Origin: Cyclaneusma minus
Taxonomy: Eukaryota; Ascomycota; Leotiomycetes; Marthamycetales; Marthamycetaceae
Reading direction: 5' to 3'
Assembly (NCBI GenBank): GCA_037179335.1
Contig: JAKZHN010000006.1
Location: 1,054,001 to 1,118,000, forward strand
Length of the DNA stretch: 64,000 nt
The notes below the pieces were generated by a model. The model was not told where the DNA came from and made no database searches. It saw only the letters and a list, made by a program, of their open reading frames with translations. The translations under genes were made by a program, and so were the position numbers. Shown here piece after piece: positions 43,790-55,564 of the stretch (positions are counted from its first letter, which is position 1; each line of letters opens with the position of its first letter).

Positions 43790-45479
43790 TTACGAACCCA
43801 GAACTTTTCCCTTCAAGTTCTCCGTAACGGTCTGCTCCTTGAACGTGAGTCCTCCGCCCCAACTAATCTCACTATTTGCACCACCATTCTCGACCTTCCC
43901 TTCCTTCACACCCGTCTCGAACGCGCAACTTCCCATATCCATCTTTGTCGCCTTGCCCGTCGGCGAGATATCGAAATCAAAGATATCCATTGGCATGCCC
44001 AACGTTGTACACGCATTGGGAATATCAACAATTCCCGCCACGTGACCTTGGATCGGCGCACATGACAGCAACAGGTAGATCTGGTAGTCGGAATATCCAA
44101 ATCTTCTCAGATATTCGATGCATCGGAGCGTGGTCTGCCTGTAGGCGACGGTGACGTCCATGTAATGCTGCTTGCCGTGTTGGTCGACGGAGAAGCCTTC
44201 GAAGGTTAGGTAGCGACCTGGTCCATAGTGTGGCTCAACGGGGCCGGGGAGATAAAGGGGCGATTTCATGCCAAGGTCTGCGACGCCGTTTTTCATGACC
44301 TTGAAGTTGATGGTGATGACACCGGCCATTTCGATGGCACCGCAGAATGAGATCTCGCCATCACCCTCTGGATATACTCGTCAGCCCCTGCAACGGTATA
44401 GTTATGAAGGGGGAAGGGATAACCACTTACGAGAGAAATGCAAGTCTCCCACTGAGAACTTGGCGCCAGGAACGTGAACAGGCAGGTACACCTTACTTCC
44501 TCTACTCAAGTTCTTGATATCGCAGTTCCCGCCATGCTCTGGTCTTCCGGGAATGGTCCTGGCGCCCTCTCGTCCAACCTTGGCTTTGATGTCTTCGGAT
44601 GCGGAGCCAGCGTGTACGTTCTGTGGCTCAGGGGGTTGGGCGACGATACGGTCCAGCTTATTGGCCGCAATAAGCTCGCCTTCACGCTTATTCCAGGTAG
44701 CGAGGAGTTCCGCAGAAGGAGCACAGCCCAAGATTCCTGGATGGATGAGACCAGGGAATTTGACGTGTGGGATGTGTCGGGAAGTGCAGTAGATGCCTTC
44801 GAAGTCCCAGATTGCCTTGGCCCTGTTCTCGGTTATCAGTAAGTGGCTTCACTTCTTCCTCTTCCTCTTTTCTCCTCTTGTTTTCTTCTTACTCCCCCTC
44901 CCAAGTCCTAAGGTTGAAATTGGAAAGTCTAAGATTAATAGAAAGGAGGCAAGAGGATTTCTTACGCGCTGGGGTAGAACTCGTCCAAAAAACCACCGCC
45001 ATTCTCCCGTGCGAAGACTCCGGTAAAGCCCCATGGCTGATCTTGGAATGGCTGTACATCCATGATCTCGACGAGCAGGACGTCGCCGGGTTCAGCACCC
45101 TCAATCTCGAAGGGACCGGACAGATAGTGAATTTTGGTGAGATCGACATTCTTCATGTCATCGGCGCTGTCATTGTTGCCGATCTGGCCGCCAGTCCAGT
45201 CGACACATTCGATTTTCACTGTTTCACCATCTTTGATTGTGTCGGCGAAGGGGACTGACCATAGTTAGTTCTATATCAGGACTCAGAAGTCTGCCTGGGA
45301 TGGGAGAGCTCGAGGTTGGAAGCAAAAAACTAACTGTCTGGATGCCATCTGTTCTAGGAAATGTGAGTATGTTTGAGTGTATGATGGATGAAATGAATGC
45401 TTACATGGAGCTTTGGCTGCTCGGAGGCATGCTTATCGAAGGTTACTTTACAAACAGTGCGGATCTCGGTCAACCCCAT
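43790..45479 (-). CDS. fmdS: Formamidase (acetamidase/formamidase family, FmdA)
   Basis: Hydrolyses formamide to formate and ammonia, a cytosolic nitrogen-scavenging enzyme. 450 residues, five exons (introns 45404-45354, 45334-45255, 44965-44823, 44430-44368); exon two is only 19 nt (NRWHPDI). Family landmarks are ETVKIECVDWTGGQIGNNDSADD, PGDVLLVEIMDVQPF, WGFTGVF, PGLIHPGILGCAPS, EHGGNCDIKNLSRGSKVYLPV, VGDLHFSQGDGEISFCGAIE and the C-terminal YLLLSCAPIQGHVAGIVDIPNACTTLGMPMDIFDFDI. The last acceptor choice gives FSQGDGEI, the family consensus. Several GATA-factor sites lie upstream, consistent with AreA-type nitrogen control reported for fungal formamidases. Confidence 0.94.
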
Positions 45480-46384
45480 CGTGCCAGGAGTTGGAACAAG
45501 TGATTCAATTTGAAGCTATACTGGCCGGGTCCAAGAGAACTGTAGTCAAGACAGATGTCTGTTTACCTACAGGAATGGGCAAGCAGAAGGGGTAGGAGGT
45601 GAACGGAAGAGACGATAGCTTCCTTCACTCTTGGATCGGGCGTAGCAACACTTTATATTGCAAAGCAGCTTCCCCGCAACCGAAGTAACAATAAATTAGC
45701 TCCTGATAAGAAGAAAGCAAGCAGACTTACAGCATTTCCCGTTATGTCACCACCTTTGAACCTTTCCTTATCGTGACCAGTGGTAAAGTCCCAGTGCCCT
45801 TCTAGCTTCCGTCCCAGCCTTGTTGGCAGAGCGGGGTTGTTATCTCCGCGCATATATGGGGGATCTTCAAAAGCTTGAATAATAAGAGCATCCTGGCGAG
45901 ATCTTGTCTTCTCGTTATTTCATTTGGCCATTGGAACTTCAAAGTCTCTCACGATAAGAATAGGGTTAACCGCCAGTTGGGCTCGTAACTTGTCGTACAC
46001 GTCGACTACAAACAGCGGAGGAGAATCACCGTTATAAGATGATGTTTGTCAACCATTGCAAAGTTCAAACTACCAATTTTGGTAGCTAAGACACATCGTG
46101 TGAGTTAAGAGCTGCTTAACTTTACCTACATAAGTCAGGTGACTAGTGGTAATTATAGCAGTCAGGCAGTTGGCTTGACCGACTACAATGTTCGGCTCCG
46201 CGGCTTGATGCCGCTCCAAAGCTTCACTCGGTCACATACATAATGGTTGGAAGCATGTCTTTCAAACTGTCCTTCTTTTCAGTCTTCAGTAGAATATGAG
46301 GCTCTTCTCCTCCAACTCGCCGCACGATGTCATCTGTGCTGCTGTTCTCCAACGGCCTCCTCAACTCCTGCTCTCCTGCGCCTC
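45480..46384. other. Formamidase upstream region
   Basis: 905 bp. It holds a cluster of GATA sites (45613-45957) and a short open frame on the minus strand (45853-45731) with a codon-like composition but no recognised family. The rest shows nothing. Confidence 0.5.
45613..45957 (-). promoter_or_regulatory. Cluster of HGATAR sites upstream of formamidase
   Basis: Five matches to HGATAR lie within 345 bp, about 130-480 bp upstream of the formamidase start: CGATAG at 45613-45618, TGATAA at 45704-45709, CGATAA (minus) at 45768-45773, AGATAA (minus) at 45840-45845 and CGATAA at 45952-45957. AreA/Nit2 GATA factors activate formamidase genes under nitrogen limitation in other fungi; use here is inference. 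Confidence 0.5.
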
Positions 46385-46887
46385 TCACTTTTCCTCACCA
46401 CCCAATCCGGCCAACACAATCCTCCTCTTCTCCTCCATCGAGAACGTCTCCGTCCCCTGCTGCAGGGCTTGGATGAGCATCGGCAGCGCGCTGGCCTGGA
46501 AGTCGCCCGCCGTCCTGACCTTGTCCAGGTCGTCGGAAAACTCTGTCGTCGCCCGTTGCATGTAGAATTTGGTGAAGGCCGCCGAGACCTCGTCGTCGCT
46601 CAACTGAGGCATCTTCTTGATTTCCGGAGGAACCTGACAATAATGTCAGTCTGAGAGTCGGTGGATGTCACGAGGAAGCGTACTGGTGAGTTGTTTGACG
46701 TCCTTTGAGGCTTCAAATGGGGCTTGCTCTGGGGAAAAGCTGTCAACTGTAGGTGGACGGAGAAGATGTCAGTTGGTCTCCTAGCGTCTTTTCTTGGTCT
46801 CTTCTTGCTGCACTGACCTTCAGTTGCCTTCTTTTCGGACTTCTTGGACTTTCTCTTGCTTCTCTTGCTTCTCTTTGGGAAATCCAT
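46385..46887 (-). CDS. RSA3: Ribosome assembly protein 3 (RSA3-like)
   Basis: Small nucleolar protein acting late in 60S subunit assembly. 150 residues, two exons (intron 46683-46634, 50 nt). The N-terminus is very basic (MDFPKRSKRSKRKSKKSEKK). The RSA3 domain lies in the second exon: LSDDEVSAAFTKFYMQRATTEFSDDLDKVRTAGDF and LPMLIQALQQGTETFSMEEKRRIV. The first exon is read continuously because only that leaves the junction in phase with VPPEIKKMPQL. A GTCAGT...CTACAG pair inside it could be an alternative intron but would put the domain out of frame. An in-frame ATG further upstream (47001) is less likely. Confidence 0.78.
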
Positions 46888-47775
46888 TTTAATTGCTTGG
46901 AAGGACGGCCGAGACTGCGGTTCCTTGGTTCTTAGCAGCTGCACTGCCCGCAAACTCTCTGCCTTTTGCCCAGCTGCCTCCGGTCGAAGCGTGCTTCCCA
47001 TGGAAGTCCTATATTTAGTTGTTACCAGTTATTCCGATCGATGTTATGTATTCTGAGAGCAAGACAGCGAAGACAGGCACTTATGCAAATCGCAAAAGCC
47101 GGTATTCCCGTTTCTAGTCGTATGCGTTTTCTTCAATTGACTGATGTCGGATCGCAAGCATCCATGGAGTGTGAACTTCATCATCAAACCTCTGGGCATG
47201 AACTGGCCTTTTCCAGTCTTTGAGCCCCAATATGAGGTGCTGATCGATGAACGTCTGCCACTGCCGCTCGCAATAGCACCGATACAATGGTCCAATGGCC
47301 TCACTTCACGCCCACAACGACGAGAATTCGAGATTTCATCAGAGCGTTCCATTCTCATAAGAGTTCGTGAGGCCTCTATTATTCAAACTCTGCAATGCTC
47401 CACAAGGTCATTTAGAGCGTGCGGCGTGCATCGAGATTTAGACCGGCACTCGTCCGCTCCTTGACCTGCAAAATATGGATGGCGTGTGCGTGTGAAATTA
47501 CGACTGACTCTTCGAATGGGCAGTTTACGCACATACACGCACGCAACCTTCATTTTTACGCCTCTGAAACGACTGAAATCACACATTTTAACACTCTCCA
47601 CCCACCTCGTGAAATCCCGGCCGCAATGAGAATTTCATGACAGGGAAAACACGATTCAAACACATATTTAAATGGACCAACTCACTTCTTACGCTCAACT
47701 TCTTCTCACTGCTATTTTCGTGTACAATAAATATGCCATCTAACGAATTCCTGGCTTCGCTTCCGACGGTCACCT
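46888..47775. other. Intergenic region RSA3 / TSR4
   Basis: 888 bp between the RSA3 start and the TSR4 stop. A 106-codon open frame at 47144-47464 (+) has no recognisable motif and is not called. Nothing else was seen. Confidence 0.5.
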
Positions 47776-49110
47776 TCACTTCTGGCGTCCACCAATCTCT
47801 TCCCATTGTACTCCTGCCCATTCCTCCACATAAGCAGTCTCAGACGCTGCTACATGGCGAGGAACACAGTCCTTCTCGCAAACCCCAACGATAATCGTGC
47901 CCCAATCCATCCCATCCAGGCTCATTTCGTCTGCCTCCAACTCCGCGATAGCATGCGGCATCAATTGCACCTCAAACACCCTTCCAGCTCCACAGTTCGA
48001 GCATCTTGGAATCTTTCCTGACTGTTCAGAGACCGTCGTGATTCTCGAGCCCTGACCAGAATGTCCCGGTGCCAGCAAGCGTCCAACGGCATCAGTCTTC
48101 GAGTAGAGCAGCGGCTGGCCTTTGAATTCATATCGGATTACTTGTTCTGGATTTTGTGCTATCCTATCTGCGAATTTCTGGAACGTTTTGTCGATTGTGC
48201 TCTCATAGGCATCTTTTTCCTCCCTCTGGCTTGGACCGCCGGCGCCTTCTTCGTCAAGCATCATGGCTTGTGGGACGGCGGGGACAGAGTCTTTGTCGAG
48301 GGTTTCGTAGTCTGCATCTGCCAGATACAGCTGTGGGTATGCCGTGGGCAGATCGTTGTCTGCTGGCCATGGCTCGGGGGGTGTTACTGGGCCAAATGTC
48401 TTGGGAGCCTGGTTGTCGATCGAAAGGGCGGAGGCAAAGGTCTTGGGAAGGTCGGAGGCAGAGTTGTTTTTCGCGACTTCGGCGGGTTTCGCGGCTGCTT
48501 CGGTGGTTGGTGGTGCTGGGGATGACGAGAATGGGTTCCTTCGAGCCTGGGCGCTCGCAGAAGTAGAGAAGGGATTTGGTGAAGACAAGGTGGAAGAGGG
48601 TACGGCACCGAACAGAGATTCTCCGATCATCCTACTCGGTGGCTCTTTCTTTTCGGCGGGAGGTGCTGGCGCTTGAGAGGATGTAGCCGTGTTTGTCTTC
48701 TTCGCAACAGAGGAATTGACTTTGGTCGCTCGTAAAGCTCTTATGCTTCCGTCTTTCCTCCTGCAGGTCTTCCTCCGGCACGCAAATAAGTAGAGGCGTC
48801 GCTCGTGGCCGGGGAAATGTTCTGGCATGTCTCCATTGAGCTGTAGGAGAAGCGCCATAAGATCATGGCAGACCTTACAGCGAGCAAGCTTCGCAGAAGG
48901 AGGAGTAGAGTCGTCTAGCCATACCTATATCGACAACACAGGTCAGCCTTATCTCCGAAGCAGAGGCTCAAACTGGCAACCTACCGGACGGCCGCCTAGC
49001 TGACTGATGGTATCGTCGGAAGGCTCTTTCGACGCGTATCCGAGCAGGACGTTGGTCTCGGTGAAATCGACATCTTCCTCGTCGGAAGAATCGCTGTCGT
49101 AAGGAGGCAT
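47776..49110 (-). CDS. TSR4: TSR4 / PDCD2-family ribosome biogenesis protein
   Basis: Dedicated chaperone of uS5 (Rps2) required for 20S pre-rRNA processing. 424 residues, two exons (intron 48984-48925). The N-terminal part has the PDCD2 architecture: ETNVLLGYASKEPSDDTISQLGGRPVWLDD, then zinc-knuckle cysteines in ARCKVCHDLMALLLQL and FACRRKTCRRKDGS. A low-complexity linker follows (SSPNPFSTSASAQARRNPF...). The C-terminal PDCD2_C part has QVIRYEFKGQPLLYS, IPRCSNCGAGRVFEVQLMPHAI and MDWGTIIVGVCEKDC, ending YVEEWAGVQWEE. Confidence 0.94.
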
Positions 49111-49557
49111 GGCTGTAGGGACTCGTTCGTTGTTGGTACATGTAGATGAGGTTCAATGCTTTGAACTTTTTTTTAGGCGGGGTGGTGGGGTAAATTCGCG
49201 GTTCGCGGTCCACGAAAACGCGCTAACTCCCGTCAATCAGGCTGAAATAAATCCAAGTAATTGGGAACAATCCCCAGGAACTGAGAAAACTTCACGTAAC
49301 TGGGGAAAGTCTTAGTAATCGAGAGGTCGCTGAAGCATACATGGACTTGATCGAATTGTTTAATGGCTACGTCCTAATCGATTTGTCAAGCACTCTCAAC
49401 GACAGTCTCTCGAAAATGGGGGTATATTATATAATGCTACTTGGGCAACACATACGAACTGCAAACACCCATAAACAAAAGGACCTGGGATGGATATCTG
49501 GACTTGCAAGATGTCAACAGGATCTACTCTGCCTCTCAAAGTTGCAGTGCGTAGTAT
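49111..49557. other. Intergenic region with 19-bp repeat array
   Basis: 447 bp between the TSR4 start and the BCK1 stop. It contains repeat array B (49245-49325); the rest is unremarkable. Confidence 0.55.
49245..49325 (-). repeat. 19-bp intergenic tandem repeat, array B
   Basis: On the minus strand four to five units of 19-20 bp are visible: CTTTCCCCAGTTACGTGAA, GTTTTCTCAGTTCCTGGGG and ATTGTTCCCAATTACTTGGA, flanked by partial units. The last carries the CCAATTACTTGGA core found in the other arrays. More diverged than the 55602 array. Confidence 0.7.
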
Positions 49558-52500
49558 CTAGTATGCTCCACGAATCTTCGCATACAGATCGGTATCTAGG
49601 AAGTTATAGTGCGGGTCGATCTCGCAAAAGGGATGCGTGAGCAACATGTCGGCGATCGGCCGCTCCGACGGGTTTCTGGGCTATCGTTAGTGTTTCATCC
49701 CACCTCAAAAGCAACTCGGAATACTCACATAGTGAAACAGTCCAACATGAAGGACAGCGCCGCAGGTGTGATAGTCGCGCTCACATCATCGGGAATAGGA
49801 GGTGCTTCGTTCAGGCTGCCGAGCTTGTAGATAGCACCAACAGCTTCCTCCTTACTCCAAGGCCGCCTACCCGCGAACATCTCGAGCACCACGCAGCCGA
49901 GAGACCAGATATCGACTTTCGCGGAGTACCCGCGGCCCTGAGATCGAATCACCTCAGGCGCCATCCAGAATACAGATCCTTGCATGTTGTTGGTCTTGTC
50001 ATTTCCGTAGATGTTGTCAGTCTTCTTGGAGATACCAAAGTCGGAGATCTTGCAGGTACCGTCAAGGTCAAGCAAAATATTGTCGGCCTTGAGATCGCGG
50101 TGCAGAATGCCTTCTCGGTGAAGATAAGCCAGGCCCTCGAGGGTCTGGCGAGTAAGGGAACCGACAACACTCTCCTCGAATTTCCCGTGCTTTCGTAGAC
50201 AACTGCCGACGCTGCCACCAGAAATATATTCAAGGAAGATACTGATTGAAGTCTCCTTACGCTCACATCCCAGATACTGCACGATATTGTCGTGATCGAG
50301 ATGTTGCATCGTATCAATCTCCTGATCGAGGGCAGCAACCATTTCCTTCATCTTTTCCTTGTCGTTACCAGCAGCCTTGGCACTAACTTCGACTTGCTTG
50401 ACAGCCAAGAACTCTCCGGTAGTGGCATTCATTCCCAGGTAAACGCGCCCATATGTTCCTTTACCAATTAACTGACCTTTGAACCAGCGGAATGTTGCTT
50501 GTCTCTTCGGCACCTCATCCTGCGGGATTTTGGGTAGAATCATGCTGCCACGCTGAGGCTTGATCTGTACAATGTTTGCACCGAACATCTTTGTACTCTT
50601 GCGACGTTGAATCATGGTTGCTTTATCTGCCGGTGCAGAAGCTACCGGGTTCAGAGCAGTGAGTCGCTTTTGGGCCTCGTGTGCTCCTTTTGCTACTTCT
50701 CGAATAGACTTCATCCGTCCCAGGCCACCAGAACGACGGACGTTCCTCTGAGCGACACTTGCCATAGAACTTGGCCTCTCCAGAGCCTTCAGCGTTGATT
50801 CGTCCGAGCCTAGAGTGTCTCCGTCGCTATATTGAGACGTCGGACGCAGACTTTCCGAAGACAAAGGTTCTGTCAGTGGAATTTCGGGTATTGTGGGAGG
50901 AAGAGAATCTTTCTGGGCATTGTCTGAAATGGTAGGCGACGCCGGTGGAGAGCCACTTTGCCCCTCTTCGAGTACTGGTTGGTCCAAATCGAGATTCGGG
51001 AAGAAGTCGTCGAGATGGTTGATAAGTGCTTCAGCAGGAGGTCTGCTTGCCCACACATCTTCTCGAGCGAAAGATTCGCGTCGTCTCGTATCGTCCGATG
51101 AGCCTGCTGACCAGGCATCCGACGCCGCGGAGCCTGGATTTCGCTTGAGACCCCTTTGACTTCCCTGTGAGCTTTGTGGGTCGTCTTCAACATCTGGAGA
51201 CTTCAGCATATTGGCACCACCGGAATTCTCAGAGCCTTGTGGTGATTTGAAGGATACCGACAAGCCTTTTCTCGACCGAGTGTTAAGCGTCAGATTTGGC
51301 CGCTTAGATGCACCATCAGAGTCAGTCCCTTCATCCTCCTTTACGACCATATTACCTGAGCTCGGCTTGGCCTTTGCGTCCCGTGAAGCGATGGGCACGG
51401 CAAACAGACCACCATCAGAGTCATCGTCAGAATCATCAGGCATAGCCTTCGGTGCTGGCATTGGCGGCCTGTCAAATGAAACCATGTTTTCCTGAAAATC
51501 AACATCCGGTCCATGAGACTTCCTATTGTTGGCCTTGGACATATCCGAGTATGAGTGCGCACTACTTGGGCTAAGCTCCACGGGAGATCGTGGCCGTCGA
51601 GCTTCTTCTCTGTGCGCTCGACTACTTTTCGCGTTTGCTGCTGACTGCATAGCCATCTGGGCGGCTTGCATCTCCTTGGAACCGTCGTCTTGAGTATAGT
51701 CTGGAGTCAAGAAGGGAGTCTCGCCCTTGCCCCAGTTCAAGCTACCAGGAATACCACTGGGACTACTCCTCCCAGAACTCGACGTCCCAAAATCGACTGT
51801 TGACATGGCACTCTTGCTTCTGTCTCCTTGTTCACCGTTGTCTCCTGGAGACACTCGTCTGTTCACGGGGCTTGCAGCGAGATTTGGACTTGGACGCGCT
51901 ACTCCGCCCATACGAGTGCCTATTCCAATGAGAGCCGCACCGATGCCGCCGCTTGCTTGCGGAGACCCTTGCATTGGCTTGCGCTTCGATCGCTCTGACA
52001 TCTCCTGCTGGAGAATAGACGATTGATCACTATCTGATGTCCTCTTGCTCTCAGATTCCAGACTGGACATGGATGCACGAGCATTCTTGCCGGAACTTCT
52101 ACTCAGGGAATTGGCTTTGAGAAGTGTAGCCGAATCTGCAGGTGGTGGTGGCGGTCTCCTTTGAGGCAACAAGAGTTCTTGCTTTTTGTCTTCATACGGC
52201 GAGATACGAGGTTGATCGAAATCCACAGTTCTACCAACAATCCCGACTTGACCATCAATGGGAGGGGATTCTAAGGCAGCCTTCCTCTTTTCCAGATATT
52301 CCTTTTGGCGTCGTTCCGTCTCTAATTTGTGCTTCTGAGCAGCGGCCTCCAGTTGAGCTTGTCTTTCCGCATTGGAGACATCACTCTCATCTCCTTCCTC
52401 AGGAGGATCGAGGAAATTTAGACGTTCACGGAGAGTATCGCTAGCCACCTGTTCTGTATCGGCATCTCGTTTGTTATGCAGATTGACCTTGATACTGTTT

Positions 52501-55187
52501 TGCCGACTACTAGGTGGGGACGAGTTTGCTCGCTTTCGTGATCCATAGAGGCGAGTCCACGGATCTTCGTCCATGGATGTGCCGGAAAGAGGCACACCCA
52601 GAATTCTTGCGGCTTTCTGGGTGTTACCATAGTTCGCACCGTGGCCCGTTGAGGTTGGCGGTGAACGAGCGAGCGTCGGGCTTTTTGTGCTCTTTCGCAC
52701 AAAGAACTTCAAGGTACCCATAGCATCGGCCTTGATCCGTTTACTTGCCATCAATTTGGGGTCATCCAGCACGTCCTCGTGGTCGACTTTTCCAAATTCT
52801 GTCAGGAAGAAATGAGGCGATTCGGTGTCTTCTATATTAAGATCTTGACAGACTGATCGTCGAAGCTCAGAGGGCGAGTCAATATCCGTGACATCACATA
52901 GACGGAAATTCAAGCCGTCCGTTGTTGCTAGAAGAAAGGCTTTGCCAGGACTATTTCGACGATTACGGTAACTCGAGTGCGTGAATTTGTCATACTCCGA
53001 AGCGGAAAATGTGGACGCGGGCCGATCCAGAGAAGTTTCACTGGAGCCGGCTTTCGGGTTCTGAGCATATGCTGGACCCTTGAATACCAATGTCGGGCTT
53101 GTAGGCGAGTCCAGAGTTTGATCTTCGGGAGAGGGAAAGGCGCTATCATCCTTTGGTTTTTTGTGCTTTCGGAAATGCTTAAAGAGGCCTTTCGATTCTT
53201 TCGCATAATTTGAGGCATCGGCAGTTGCAGGACGCTCGCTAATGACATGACGATCGCTAAAGTCTAAAGGCGAAGGTCGGGAAGAATCGTGGCCAAATCG
53301 CCTGCTGCTGACGAGGTTGACTTCCCCTACGGCTCCTCCCATGCCTCCTCTCAAAACTTGGCTTGCCCCAGGGGGGAGACCGGACCCGTAGATGGCGGTG
53401 CTTGAAGATACAGAATCATTACTGTTGCTTGCTCGATGCCTAAACTGGGAGCTGTGGGGCGAGGCAGACATGTTCCCGTTGTTTCCCGAGAAAAAATTCC
53501 CATAGTTCCCACCCGGACTGCCACTTTTAGGACTATCCAATCGCAGGACACTTCGGAAAGACCCGCCTTCACCTGTATCACTATTTGCACCGGGACTATG
53601 CCTACGCTCCCCGGAATCGATTGCTTTCAGCGCGTTTCGGTGGCTGCTGCGAGGCGGATCAACCGCACTGGGGTCACTGGTCTTGCTGGAGCTGTTGAGA
53701 GCAGCCACAGCTGAGTTTTTCTGGGAGAAGCCTCTTCGGATCCCTAAGCCAGGCCCGGGAATCTTCAACCCTCCGCGATTGCTAGGACTATCATCATCCA
53801 CGCCGGCAGTACTTGGTGTTGTAACATGGATGTCTTGCCGGCTCATCTCAGGTGAAGCATCCGACCTTCCGTCGTTAGTATTTGGGTGGGATTTTGGAGC
53901 TGACCTGGCTGCCCCAGGAGCTGGCCGGCCCATCACGACACCTCGAATAAGGTGCCGCATTCGTTTGCCTTCCTCTCTTTCTCGTGCCTGATCCCAACCT
54001 GTACCGCTGGCGGCGCATTCCTTTGCTAGTCGCGGGTAGACTTGCTGATGCATCATGCCAAAATTGCCCCTGCCTCCATGACCGCTGCCCAATTCAAGGA
54101 ATTGTTGACCTTGAATCTCCAACGCACGAAACGTTTCTTGCCAGTCGTTTGAAAATTGATTGGAAGCAAGCCACAGTAATACGCGGTCAAGCGGCCACTG
54201 TGTAGATGCGTCATTGGACGAGGTCGATGATTGGTTCCCATTGGATGTGGACGAGCTTTTATTGGGATTTGACGCTCCCTGTGAATTATTCGATGTTCCT
54301 GTTGCCGAAGTATTGTGGTCTTGACCAGGATGTCTGCTGGTCGACGTTTGCGACTGGTATTGCTGTTGATAGGGGCGGTCTCGGTCGGAGTAGAATGAGC
54401 CCATTCCGTCTTCTAGGGGGGTACCAAAGGCCGATCGTGAATTCTCTGAAACTGCTGAGAATTCGGCGCTATCTCCACGAGAAAAACTCGGTTCTTGTGA
54501 TCTACCGAGGCCTGGTATGCCAACGCCAACGCCAAAAGAATCCCCTGCCATGGGTATATATGTCGCAGACATCATGTTCTCATTCAGGGGTGGAGGTGGT
54601 ATAGATAGAGGAGTTGGCTGATGCGCCGCATAGGCTGCCCCTGGGTTATACGCTTGATAGTGGGTTACTGGAGGTGGTCCTGGCAGGCCCCGAGCGTCGT
54701 ACCCACGACCCCAAGTGCCCTGCCAGACCGGCTGGGATGTTTGAGAATTGTTTGGAGGAGGCCCAGGGGGCGGCGGAAGCATTACAGCGCCATGCTGGTA
54801 TGGCTGCCCTGTCGAGGGACGGGGAGGAGGAGGAGGGAGAGTCATCATGTGGGATTGCTGAGCTTGGGAGACCATGGGAGGGGGCGGGGGAGGGACATAT
54901 TGGCGCGCATTGTCGGCAGCAGGGCCGTGCCGCTGGCCTGACTGGTACATCGGGGCCTGGCGCCTTTGGCTCTGCGAAGATGGGGAGTCGCCTGGCGTGT
55001 CGGCGCGAAGGGACTGGGTCAAGAAGTTGGAAGCACTTATGGAGGGATACGGCGATCCTGCGCTATAGGAGGAGACGAGGAGGGAAAAGGATGAATTGCT
55101 TATGCCGTAGGTCGGGACGCTGCTCATAGGATAGGCGGCGTTGGCAGTATCTTCAGTTTCGGAAGATGGGTTGCGCAGAATAGTCAT
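49558..55187 (-). CDS. BCK1: MAP kinase kinase kinase of the cell wall integrity pathway (BCK1/BckA)
   Basis: Ser/Thr kinase downstream of Rho1/Pkc1 that phosphorylates the Mkk1-type MAPKK. 1858 residues, two exons (intron 49728-49676). A long disordered Pro/Ser/Gln-rich start carries a SAM-like segment (WPLDRVLLWLASNQFSNDW, residues ~330-370) and a Ras-binding-like domain (AFLLATTDGLNFRLCDVTDI...TLKFFVR, ~750-840). The kinase domain occupies about residues 1560-1850: GKGTYGRVYLG, FLAVKQVEV, HRDLKADNILL, DFGISKKT, WMAPEVIR and the ending NPSERPIADMLLTHPFC. Key catalytic residues (K, D of HRD, DFG, APE) are present. Its upstream region holds a MITE-like element starting 378 bp before the start codon. 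Confidence 0.95.
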
Positions 55188-55564
55188 CGTACGGCCAGCA
55201 TCTTCGGCAGGGAGTCGCTGGGGGCGCTGGCTTCGAGAGAGCGCGTATCGGGCGCGATGGCATTATGTGCAGCAGTCGCTCGGAGACTCGGCCGGCTGCT
55301 GCAGCAGCGCCAGTTCAGGGCAGAGACGCGGACCGAGGGTCGAGAGTGGGCGGCGATAGAATGTCGAGCATGTAGACAACATGAAAGAGCTGTGAGGACA
55401 AGTGACAAGGATGCCGGTCGAGCACTCCCCCACCTAGCCCGTTTCAGGCCTTTCGGGACATGAACCTTATTCCCACCCACACTACCCACTTGATTCCATC
55501 ACAAATCTAGCCCGAAATAATACAACATTATGTGTTCTAGATTGCGACTGACTAGCACAGTAGA

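Noticed and set aside
47144..47464. 106-codon plus-strand open frame between RSA3 and TSR4
   Set aside because: No recognisable domain, no splice or promoter context; consistent with chance.
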